Assembly (NCBI RefSeq): GCF_011516935.1
Contig: NZ_WOTF01000001.1
Coordinates: 248,001-312,000, forward strand
Length of the DNA stretch: 64,000 nt
Reading direction: 5' to 3'
Source: Acetobacter farinalis
GTDB taxonomy: Bacteria; Pseudomonadota; Alphaproteobacteria; Acetobacterales; Acetobacteraceae
Program-made: the position numbers and the translations under genes
In this document: positions 16,972-24,416 of the stretch, one piece after another
How positions within the stretch are numbered: the stretch's first letter is position 1
Layout: every line of letters starts with the position of its first letter
The notes under the pieces: model-generated
The model's database searches: none
Seen by the model: the letters and a program-made list of their open reading frames with translations, nothing else
Told to the model about the DNA's origin: nothing

Positions 16972-18467
16972 GCCGGGGTTCCTTTGCTTTGGGCGCACGG
17001 TTCGGCATTCAGTGCGGTAAGCCACCGGCGGGCTTCACGCTGCACATTGCTGCCTGCCGTGCCGCCCTCACTGGTGCGGGAGGCAATGGAGGCTTCCACC
17101 GTCAGCACGGAATAGATGTCTTCCGTAATGCCGGGTTCTTCCGCCTGCATGTCTGCCAGAGAAAGATCCGCCAGATCCACGCCTTTTTCTTCGGCCTTCG
17201 CCACAAGGCGGCCCGTAACATGGTGTGCTGTGCGGAATGGCACCTTCAGCACCCGTACCAGCCAGTCCGCAATATCCGTGGCGGTGGAGAAGCCTGACCC
17301 GGCCAGCGCGCGCATCCGCTCGGTGTTGGCAGTCATGTCCCGGATCATGCCATCACACGCCGCAAGAGAGAGGGCGGCGGCATCGGTTGCGGCAAAAACC
17401 GGTTCCTTGTCTTCCTGCATGTCCTTGGCGTAGGCCAGCGGCAGGCCTTTCATCACCGTCAGCAGGCCGACAAGACTGCCGTTCACGCGGCCTGTTTTGG
17501 CGCGGACCAGTTCGGCGGCATCCGGGTTGCGCTTCTGCGGCATGATGGAAGAGCCGGTGGTGAAGGCATCGGACAGCCGGATGAAGGAAAACGGCGAGGA
17601 ACACCAGATGACAATCTCTTCCGCCAGACGGGAGAGGTGCATGGCCATAATGGAGAGGGCCGAGAGATATTCCAGCGCGAAATCCCGGTCTGATACGGAA
17701 TCGAGCGAGTTGGCGGTCGGGCGGTCAAAACCCAGTGTGCTGGCTGTCATTTTCCGGTCGATGGGGAAGGACGTACCAGCAAGGGCGGCAGAGCCCAGCG
17801 GGCATTCGTTCAGGCGTTTGCGCGTGTCCGCCAGACGGCCGCGGTCCCGCGCCAGCATTTCCACATAGGCCATCAGGTGGTGGCCGAAGGTCACGGGCTG
17901 GGCTGTCTGCAGATGGGTAAAGCCGGGCATCGGGTCAAACGCATGCTCTTCCGCCCGATGGGCGAGGGCGCGCATGAGGGAGGCCACCTGCTGGTCCAGC
18001 CCGTCCAGCGCGTCCCGCGTCCACAGGCGGAAGTCCGTTGCAACCTGATCATTCCGGGAGCGGGCGGTGTGCAGCCGTTTGCCGGGCTCACCAATCCGTT
18101 CGGACAGGCGGGCTTCGATATTCATGTGAATATCTTCCAGCGCCTCGGAAAATTCAAAGCGGCCTGCTTCAATATCCTGCCCGATGGCCGTCAGGCCCGC
18201 GCGGATGGCGGCTTCATCTTCAGCGGAGATAATGCCGGTATGGGCCAGCATGGCCGCATGGGCGAGAGAGCCCGCAATGTCCTGCTTCCACATGGCTTTA
18301 TCAAACCCGATGGAGGCATTGATGGCCTGCATGATCTGGGAGGGGCCACCGGCAAAACGGCCACCCCACTGCATGTTGGCATCGGCCTTTGGCCGGGTTT
18401 CCGCTTTGGGGGCGGTGTTCGCGCTGCCGGTGTCCGTGCTGTTGGTGTTCGTGCTGCTCAGAGACAT
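16968..18467 (-). CDS. argH: Argininosuccinate lyase
   Basis: Cleaves argininosuccinate to arginine and fumarate. A member of the fumarase/aspartase superfamily with the mobile signature loop [18 protein letters not shown] carrying the catalytic Ser. [16 protein letters not shown] and [16 protein letters not shown] are the other two conserved regions. ATG 18467 gives 499 aa with an unusual Ser/Thr/Asn-rich N-terminal extension of about 30 residues before [12 protein letters not shown], where most homologues begin; translation from that internal ATG is an alternative. It overlaps lptM downstream. Confidence 0.95.
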   Translation of the reverse strand: MSLSSTNTNSTDTGSANTAPKAETRPKADANMQWGGRFAGGPSQIMQAINASIGFDKAMWKQDIAGSLAHAAMLAHTGIISAEDEAAIRAGLTAIGQDIEAGRFEFSEALEDIHMNIEARLSERIGEPGKRLHTARSRNDQVATDFRLWTRDALDGLDQQVASLMRALAHRAEEHAFDPMPGFTHLQTAQPVTFGHHLMAYVEMLARDRGRLADTRKRLNECPLGSAALAGTSFPIDRKMTASTLGFDRPTANSLDSVSDRDFALEYLSALSIMAMHLSRLAEEIVIWCSSPFSFIRLSDAFTTGSSIMPQKRNPDAAELVRAKTGRVNGSLVGLLTVMKGLPLAYAKDMQEDKEPVFAATDAAALSLAACDGMIRDMTANTERMRALAGSGFSTATDIADWLVRVLKVPFRTAHHVTGRLVAKAEEKGVDLADLSLADMQAEEPGITEDIYSVLTVEASIASRTSEGGTAGSNVQREARRWLTALNAEPCAQSKGTPA

Positions 18468-18707
18468 GTCATGCCCCAACCCGTATCCTTGGTTATCCGT
18501 ATACCGCATCCGGCGGGTCAGGCCCCCCGATGCAGCGTGCAAGGCGGCACCCTACTGATGCACGCGCCATGGCGCAAACCATGAGGGCGCAGCAGGAGCG
18601 TTTTTCCTGCACTGTTGCGGGGGCGTGGCTGCCCTGCTGTGCGGCAAGGCTTTTCGTCAGCCCGGAACATCCCTATCTTTTAGAAAGAGAAACAGGAGTT
18701 CAAGAGT

Positions 18708-19025
18708 ATGAGTGTATCAGGCAAGCTCACCAGCTATGGCGTGATTGATCCCGGCCCGAACGCGCTGCTGGAAGTGCTGAGGGCCGCCAGCCCGATTGAA
18801 GCCGTGAAGAAAACGGAAGAGAAAATGCGTGGCGCTGACTATGTGGCCGCGCGCTCCTATGATCTGGGTGGTGAAGACTCGCTTGAAGGCACGGACCCCG
18901 TCTATCTGGTGTATGACCTGACAGACTCCGGGCTGGATGAAGAAGGCCTGACGGGGGATGATGCCGGTCAGGTGCGGGCCAAGGCGGATGAAGCCGGGAT
19001 TATCGTCTCTTCAGACAAAGCGTAA
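18708..19025 (+). CDS. Small acidic protein of unknown function
   Basis: A 105-aa soluble protein with no signal peptide or membrane segment. It is acidic, with runs such as DLGGEDSLEGTDPVYLVYDLTDSGLDEEGL, and ends GIIVSSDKA. AGGAG lies 9 nt before the ATG, and a strong hairpin terminator follows 36 nt after the stop, so it looks like a genuine single-gene transcript. I do not recognise the family. The nearest neighbours (argH divergent, amidohydrolase downstream) do not suggest a role. Confidence 0.8.
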   Translation: MSVSGKLTSYGVIDPGPNALLEVLRAASPIEAVKKTEEKMRGADYVAARSYDLGGEDSLEGTDPVYLVYDLTDSGLDEEGLTGDDAGQVRAKADEAGIIVSSDKA

Positions 19026-19061
19026 GGCACAGGATCTCTGGCGTAGAGCCGGAGCGCCGGA

Positions 19062-19114
19062 CGGGCACAGCCGGTTAGCCTTTGTCTGCCCGGCTGTGCC
19101 CGTGGCGGCCTTTT
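19062..19114 (+). terminator. Strong intrinsic terminator
   Basis: A perfect 13-bp stem: CGGGCACAGCCGG (19062-19074) with CCGGCTGTGCCCG (19090-19102), 15-nt loop, then TTTT at 19111-19114. It ends the small-protein transcript. Confidence 0.75.
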
Positions 19115-19215
19115 GCGTTTCAGGCAGGAATGCCTGAATGATGCGCGCAGAGCCGGGTGGTTAAAGTGACCAGCTCCAAAGATGGCGCGGGTAACAGGGG
19201 GATGAAGGGCGCAGG

Positions 19216-20061
19216 ATGACGGGCAGAAACGCGGAAGCAGCGTCAAGCTTTGCTGTCTATGGAACAGATCAGGGCGGGCCGTTTGTGCTGGTGAGTGATC
19301 ATGCCGGCCGTGCCGTGCCGCCTGATCTGGGGGATCTGGGCGTGAGTGCGGCGGACCGTGCGCGCCACATCGGCTGGGATATCGGGATTGACGGTGTGGG
19401 GCGGCATCTGGCGGCCCTGCTGCCTGCGGTGCTGATCGAGCAGGTTTATTCCCGGCTGGTGATTGATTGTAACCGCGCCCCCGGCCACCCGACCTCCATC
19501 GTGACGGTGAGTGACGGCACGCCTGTCCCTGCCAATGAAGGACTGACACCCGAGCAGATTGCCCGGCGGCATGAGTCCATCCTGCATCCCTATCACGCCC
19601 GCATCACGCAGGAGCTGGACGCCCGCCTTCAGGCTGGCCGCCCGACGGTGGTGGTGGCGCTGCACAGCTTCACCCCGGAAATGCGGGGGGTCAAACGCCC
19701 GTGGCATGCGGGCATTCTGCATAATCATGATTCGCGTCTGGCCCATATCATGCTTGATCTGCTGCGGGCCGAGGGCCTGACAGTGGGGGATAATGAGCCA
19801 TATGCGCTGACAGATACGTCAGACTACACCATTCCGCTCCACGGTGAAAAACGGCAGATTCCGCATCTGGAAATTGAAATCCGGCAGGATCTGATTGCCG
19901 GGGAGGAAGGGCAGAAAGCGTGGGCGGAGCGTCTGGCGCGGTTGCTGCCGGAAGCCTGGGCGCTGTTTTGTGCCACCCATGGCAGTGGGCAGACGGGCGG
20001 GAATTCCTGCAATGCTGCAGGGGCGGAGGCAGCCCACACACAGGGGCAGGCGCACGGTTGA
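19216..20061 (+). CDS. N-formylglutamate amidohydrolase family protein
   Basis: Probable zinc-dependent amidohydrolase (PF05013, HutG2-type) hydrolysing N-formyl-L-glutamate or a related N-acyl amino acid. At 281 aa it has family length. SDHAGRAVPPDLGDLG, IDCNRAPGHPTS and VVALHSFTPEMRG are conserved blocks; the His/Asp/Glu residues within them are expected metal ligands. No other histidine-degradation genes are adjacent, so the true substrate is uncertain. The C-terminal about 25 residues (GSGQTGGNSCNAAGAEAAHTQGQ) are low complexity. Confidence 0.87.
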   Translation: MTGRNAEAASSFAVYGTDQGGPFVLVSDHAGRAVPPDLGDLGVSAADRARHIGWDIGIDGVGRHLAALLPAVLIEQVYSRLVIDCNRAPGHPTSIVTVSDGTPVPANEGLTPEQIARRHESILHPYHARITQELDARLQAGRPTVVVALHSFTPEMRGVKRPWHAGILHNHDSRLAHIMLDLLRAEGLTVGDNEPYALTDTSDYTIPLHGEKRQIPHLEIEIRQDLIAGEEGQKAWAERLARLLPEAWALFCATHGSGQTGGNSCNAAGAEAAHTQGQAHG

Positions 20062-20170
20062 GAGCCACGCCGTGCCCGGTTTGAGCGGCCCGGAGCCGGG
20101 CGTTCAGGCTTCGGGGCCGCCGAGAGTTGGAAGACCCGAGAATTCAGAGAATGAGAACCAGAGAAACAGC

Positions 20171-21046
20171 ATGACCAAGAAACCCGAGTCCGCTTCAGCA
20201 CCGTGCCAACGTATTACGGGCAAGGCGCGTCTGGCCGGGGTGCTGGGCTGGCCTGTCTCGCACTCCCGTTCCCCCGCGCTGCATAACTACTGGCTGCGGC
20301 GGTATGGGATTGATGGCGCGTATGTGCCGCTGCCGGTGCGGCCGGAGCAGTTTGAAACCGCGGTGCGCGGGCTGCAGGCTGCCGGGTTCCGGGGGGCGAA
20401 TGTCACCATCCCGCACAAGGAAGCCGCCTGTGCGCTGGCGGATGATCTGGACCCGTCCGCCCGGCGGGCTGGCGCGGTGAATACGCTGGTTTTTGAAGAG
20501 GATGGCCGGATTCGGGGGCTTTCGACGGACGGTGATGGCTTTGTGGCCAGCATGGATGCCAAAGGCCTTACGCTTCCGGCGTCTGGCCGTGCGCTGCTGC
20601 TGGGGGCCGGAGGGGCGGCGCGGTCTGTCGCCGCGGCGTTGCAGGACCGGGGGCTGCATGTTGCCGTTACCAACCGCACGCCGGCGCGGGCAGAGAGCCT
20701 TGCGGAGGTTCTGCCGGGGCTGGAGGCGGTGCCCTGGGCTGCGTGGGAGGCCGGGCTGGGGGCGTATGACCTGCTGGTGAACACCACGTCTCTCGGCATG
20801 GAGGGCGGGCCGGACCCGATGTTCCGCCCCTCCCTGAAAGCCGCCGCCCGGCATCTTGTGGTTGCGGATATTGTGTATGTGCCACGCCTGACGCCCCTGC
20901 TGGCCGAGGCGGAACAGCGCGGACTGAAAACGCTGGGGGGGCTTGGTATGCTGCTGCATCAGGCGCGGCTCGGGTTTCGTGAATGGTTCGGGCAGGACCC
21001 GGAGGTGGATGCGGAAACAGAAGCGAGCGTGACAGCCAGCTTCTGA
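20171..21046 (+). CDS. aroE: Shikimate dehydrogenase
   Basis: NADPH-dependent reduction of 3-dehydroshikimate to shikimate in aromatic amino acid synthesis. Substrate-binding residues lie in GWPVSHSRSPALHN and NVTIPHKEAA (catalytic Lys), NTLVFEEDG follows, the NADP loop is LLGAGGAARSVAAAL with NRTPARAE, and NTTSLGM and GLGMLLHQA close the domain. ATG 20171 gives 291 aa; the frame is open much further upstream, but that sequence overlaps the preceding gene. The residues before LAGVLGWP form a short polar extension. Confidence 0.95.
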   Translation: MTKKPESASAPCQRITGKARLAGVLGWPVSHSRSPALHNYWLRRYGIDGAYVPLPVRPEQFETAVRGLQAAGFRGANVTIPHKEAACALADDLDPSARRAGAVNTLVFEEDGRIRGLSTDGDGFVASMDAKGLTLPASGRALLLGAGGAARSVAAALQDRGLHVAVTNRTPARAESLAEVLPGLEAVPWAAWEAGLGAYDLLVNTTSLGMEGGPDPMFRPSLKAAARHLVVADIVYVPRLTPLLAEAEQRGLKTLGGLGMLLHQARLGFREWFGQDPEVDAETEASVTASF

Positions 21047-21160
21047 GCTTCCCGGTTTTTGAGACAAATGGTGCGCGGATGTGCTTTGAAGTTCCACTCC
21101 GCCTGCGCGGTTTGCGCAGGTACGTTCACCACACGGAACCATGAAGGATAGAAACCGCAG

Positions 21161-21748
21161 ATGAAGGTCGTCGGGCTGACAGGGGGCATGGGCATGGGGA
21201 AAAGCACCGTGGCCGCCATGTTCCGGCAGGCCGGTATTCCCGTGTTTGATGCGGATGCCGTTGTCCGCCAGCTTCAGGCCGACCATGGTGCGGCCCTCGG
21301 GCGCATTGCGGAGCTGGTGCCGCAGGCTGTAACAGCCGGGCATCTGGACAGGGGAGTCTTGAGGCGCGCCGTGCTTGAGCAGCCGGGCCTGCTGCGCCAG
21401 CTTGAGGCCATTCTGCACCCTATGGTGCGGGCCGCGCGGACTGTCTTTCTGGCGCGGAACCGGCGGCAGGGCGCGCGGTGTGTGCTGCTGGATATTCCGC
21501 TCTTGTTTGAAACAGGCGGGCAGCGGGTGTGTGATCAGGTTCTGGTGGTTTCCGCCCCGGCCCGTGTGCAGGCCGAGCGGGTGGCGCGGCGGCGCGGGTT
21601 GCCCAGGGCGGAAGCCCGGCGGCTGATAGCCCGGCAGATGCCTGATGCCATGAAGAGACGGCTGGCGGATACGGTGATAGACACCGGGGTTTCTCTGGGA
21701 GCAACACAGCGGCAGGTCCGCTCTCTGATCAAGGCGCTGAAGGCATGA
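21161..21748 (+). CDS. coaE: Dephospho-CoA kinase
   Basis: Phosphorylates the 3'-OH of dephospho-CoA ribose, the last step of CoA synthesis. P-loop GGMGMGKST lies at 7-15, followed by FDADAVVRQL, HPMVRAA, VLLDIPLLFETG and the VARRRGLPRAEARRLIARQ lid. At 195 aa it has family length. The stop overlaps the dnaQ start (ATGA). aroE-coaE-dnaQ is a gene order seen widely in alphaproteobacteria. Confidence 0.95.
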   Translation: MKVVGLTGGMGMGKSTVAAMFRQAGIPVFDADAVVRQLQADHGAALGRIAELVPQAVTAGHLDRGVLRRAVLEQPGLLRQLEAILHPMVRAARTVFLARNRRQGARCVLLDIPLLFETGGQRVCDQVLVVSAPARVQAERVARRRGLPRAEARRLIARQMPDAMKRRLADTVIDTGVSLGATQRQVRSLIKALKA

Positions 21749-22422
21749 AACGATCCATCCTGTTTGATACGGAAACCACGGGGCTGGACCCGGCGACTGG
21801 GGACAGGGTGATTGAGATTGCCGCTCTGGAGCTGGTGAGTGACCTGCCAACAGGCCGGAGCTTCCGTGTGCTGATTGACCCGGAACGGGATGTGCCGGAA
21901 GAGGCCTCCCGCGTGCATGGCTTTACGGCGGCGGACCTTGAGGGGAAGCCTAAGTTTGCCGAGATTGTGGATGAATTTCTGGGGTTCATCGGGGATGATC
22001 AGCTTATAGCCCATAATGCCCGGTTCGATTTCGGGTTCCTGAACGCGGAACTCAAGCGGGCAGGGCGGCAGCCGCTGGACATGGCCCGCATGGTGGACAC
22101 GCTGGATATGGCGCGGGAGCGCTTTCCCGGCATGCCCAACAGCCTTGATGCGCTGTGCCGCCGCTTCGGGATCGATCTTTCTGCCCGAACCACCCATAAC
22201 GCGCTGCTGGACTGCAAGCTGCTGGCTGATGTGTATGTGGAGCTTATGGGCGGCCGCCAGCACGGGCTGGGGCTGATGGCTGATGGTAGCCACGGCCCGT
22301 CCGTGATGTATGAAGGCCCGGTAAACCGCCGCGCGGTGCGCGTGGAGCCCACGCAGGATGAACTGGTGCGGCACGGCGCTTTTGTGGAAAAACTGAAGGA
22401 CGCGGTGTGGAAGGCCGAGTAG
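21745..22422 (+). CDS. dnaQ: DNA polymerase III epsilon subunit (3'-5' proofreading exonuclease)
   Basis: Proofreading exonuclease of the replicative polymerase. DEDDh-type motifs are intact: Exo I FDTETTGLD (residues 6-14), Exo II HNARFDFGFLN and Exo III TTHNALLDCKLLADVY with the catalytic His and Asp. At 225 aa the C-terminal part that binds the alpha subunit is present but short. The start overlaps the coaE stop by 4 nt, so translation is likely coupled. Confidence 0.94.
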   Translation: MKRSILFDTETTGLDPATGDRVIEIAALELVSDLPTGRSFRVLIDPERDVPEEASRVHGFTAADLEGKPKFAEIVDEFLGFIGDDQLIAHNARFDFGFLNAELKRAGRQPLDMARMVDTLDMARERFPGMPNSLDALCRRFGIDLSARTTHNALLDCKLLADVYVELMGGRQHGLGLMADGSHGPSVMYEGPVNRRAVRVEPTQDELVRHGAFVEKLKDAVWKAE

Positions 22423-22568
22423 AAAAAAGGAAAAACTTTTTAACAAGGGTACGGTCTTTGTGGGCTTGCCGTGTTTCTTCTTTCGGTGAAACATGGCAAG
22501 ACGAAAAAGCGCTGCATCTGGATCCCCCGGACTTTGGCGGCCGCCATCCTGAAGCAAGGAGCCTTTTG

Positions 22569-23075
22569 ATGCGCTCTGCATCCCTTCACATTGCGACTGC
22601 CCTGGCCCTTTGCGGTGTATGGTCTCTTACAGCCTGCGCCCAGACTGTACTTGGGCCAGTCACGGGTACGGTTACATTTCACACAAGCTCGGCTGATCTG
22701 GGTGTCGGATATACGTGGGGCCACGGGGTTCTGACTTATGGCGGCCGCACCTACCCCTTCTCTGTGAGCGGTGCCTCCGCCGCGGCTGTGGGCTATTCCT
22801 CCGGGGATAGTGTCGGCAAGGTTTATAATCTCCAGCGGATTGAAGATTTTCCGGGCACATTCTGGGCGCTCTCGGGCGAGGCCACGGTGGGCCGGGGTGT
22901 GAGCGGCCAGCTCATGGAAAATGATAACGGCGTGCGGATCCGTCTGGATTACACGCGGGGCGGCGCGCGCATCGCGGCCTCTCCCTCACGCTTGACCATT
23001 CGCATGCTCAACAAGCCTGATCAGGCCGCCGCCAAGAGCGGTGACAGCGCAAAAGCAGGCGTAGCCGCACAGTAA
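22569..23075 (+). CDS. Conserved small lipoprotein of unknown function
   Basis: A 168-residue protein with a lipoprotein signal: MRSASLHIATALALCGVW then lipobox LTAC (Cys23). The mature part is Gly/Ser/Thr-rich and probably all beta: LGVGYTWGHGVLTYGGRTYPFSVSGAS, VGKVYNL, GTFWALSGEATVGRGVSG, GVRIRLDY. The pattern 'GxGxLTYxGxxYPFxVxG...VxxVYNL' is familiar from small periplasmic proteins of proteobacteria, but I cannot name the family safely. AAGGAG at 22556-22561 supports ATG 22569; the frame upstream lies in non-coding DNA after dnaQ. Confidence 0.8.
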   Translation: MRSASLHIATALALCGVWSLTACAQTVLGPVTGTVTFHTSSADLGVGYTWGHGVLTYGGRTYPFSVSGASAAAVGYSSGDSVGKVYNLQRIEDFPGTFWALSGEATVGRGVSGQLMENDNGVRIRLDYTRGGARIAASPSRLTIRMLNKPDQAAAKSGDSAKAGVAAQ

Positions 23076-23087
23076 GGACTTTGCGCG

Positions 23088-23118
23088 CGTCATCCGGTGT
23101 CTTGCGCACGGGATGACG
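23088..23118 (+). terminator. Candidate hairpin terminator
   Basis: CGTCATCC (23088-23095) pairs with GGATGACG (23111-23118) 13 nt after the lipoprotein stop. It has no T-run, so it may be a Rho-assisted or 3'-stabilising stem. Confidence 0.45.
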
Positions 23119-23206
23119 GGGGTAGGGGCTCGGTGCTCGGTGCAAAGCCCCCCGACATCTGCTGCCTCAGCGCGCTGGACGGATGTGCCTGCCCGCGTGA
23201 GAATGT

Positions 23207-23269
23207 GCCTGATGCCTGATGCCTGATGCCTGATGCCTGATGCCTGATGCCTGATGCCTGATGCCTGAT
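23207..23269. repeat. Heptanucleotide tandem repeat, nine units of GCCTGAT
   Basis: Nine uninterrupted exact copies of GCCTGAT (63 nt) lie between two convergent genes, ending 2 nt before the glycosyltransferase stop codon. Because the unit is outside the reading frame, copy-number change would not alter the protein, but it would alter the 3' region of a long minus-strand transcript. Confidence 0.9.
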
Positions 23270-23271
23270 GG

Positions 23272-24408
23272 TTACAGGGTGTGCGCGGCGTTGGGGCTGG
23301 TGGCGGTGAGCAGCCTGACGGTTTTCTGAATACTCTGTGTCTCTTCAAAAAGAGCAAGGGCGCGGCTGCGTCCCGCCTGTCCCATCTGCGCGCGCAGGGG
23401 AGCATCCTGCACCAGTCGCAGCAGTGCCTCCGCCAGAGGCGCGACGGTGGCGGGGGGCACCAGGAATCCGGTTTCCCCAGAGATAACCTGTTCACGCGGG
23501 CCGCTGATATCGGTGCTGACCACCGGCAGGCCAGTCATCATCGCTTCGATAATGGACATGGGCAGCCCTTCAAAATGGCTGGGCAGCGTGAAAATATCGG
23601 CCGCAGCCAGAACGGCTGGGGTATCCGCCCGGTAGCCCAGACATTTCAGCCGTGCGCCAAGATGGGCCTGTGCTTCCGTAAAGCAGGCATCCAGCGTGGC
23701 CCCGTGGTCTGAGGTCAGGCGTTCTCCCACCACCCAGAGTTCGGCATCGGGCACAAGGCGCATGGCCTCCAGCAGTTCCGGATACCCTTTGTGCCGCACC
23801 AGCCGGGAGACCACGACAATCACGGGAGTCTCTTCCGCCGTGCCCAGCTCCTGCCGGATACGGGCACGGGCGGCTGGGTCTGGCCGGAAGCGGGTGCTGT
23901 CCCGCCCATTGCCAATGGCAATGGGGTTGCGGGCGATGTGCAGCAGCCGGGCATCCTGTGCTTCCTCGCTCGAGACGGTGAGATACACATCCGTGATGCG
24001 CCCGCAGAGCACTTCCAGCACCAGCGCCAGCCCGCGCCGCAAGAGGGAGCCGGGCTGATTGAACAGAAAGCCATGGCAGGTGTAGGCAATACGCGGCACG
24101 CCACACAGTCTGGCCGCCAGCCGGGCCAGAATACCGCTGATGGGCATATGGGCATGCACCATATCGGGCTTTTCCCGCCGGATGAGCCGGACCAGCGCAC
24201 AAAACGCCCGTATCTGTGCCGGTGGGGAAAAGGAGCGTGCGAACGGCAGCGTTTCCACCCGGAAGCCGTCCCGGCGGGGCTGCGCGACCAGCGGACCATC
24301 GGCACAGACCCCTACGACCTCGTGCCCCTCGTCACGCAGGGCGTGCATCAGGGGCAGAAGGAAGTGGTTCAGTGAAAAATCGACGTTCGTGATTTCAAGA
24401 ATTTTCAC
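23272..24408 (-). CDS. Glycosyltransferase family 4
   Basis: GT-B retaining glycosyltransferase (378 aa), probably in surface polysaccharide synthesis. The N-terminal domain has VHAHMPISGILARLAA and the acceptor-side YTCHGFLFN. The C-terminal domain carries VVSRLVRHKGYPELLEA, LGYRADTPAVLAAADIFTLPSHFEGLPMSIIEAMMTGLPVV with the E-x7-E nucleotide-sugar motif, and GPREQVISGETGFLVPP. The start is GTG 24408 with AAGG about 6 nt upstream, 8 nt after the heparinase-like gene, so the two are co-transcribed. Donor and acceptor sugars cannot be read from sequence. Confidence 0.9.
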   Translation of the reverse strand: MKILEITNVDFSLNHFLLPLMHALRDEGHEVVGVCADGPLVAQPRRDGFRVETLPFARSFSPPAQIRAFCALVRLIRREKPDMVHAHMPISGILARLAARLCGVPRIAYTCHGFLFNQPGSLLRRGLALVLEVLCGRITDVYLTVSSEEAQDARLLHIARNPIAIGNGRDSTRFRPDPAARARIRQELGTAEETPVIVVVSRLVRHKGYPELLEAMRLVPDAELWVVGERLTSDHGATLDACFTEAQAHLGARLKCLGYRADTPAVLAAADIFTLPSHFEGLPMSIIEAMMTGLPVVSTDISGPREQVISGETGFLVPPATVAPLAEALLRLVQDAPLRAQMGQAGRSRALALFEETQSIQKTVRLLTATSPNAAHTL

Positions 24409-24416
24409 GCCCGGCC

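Noticed and set aside
23207-23269. Possible CRISPR array
   Set aside because: Units are contiguous 7-mers with no spacers and there are no cas genes.
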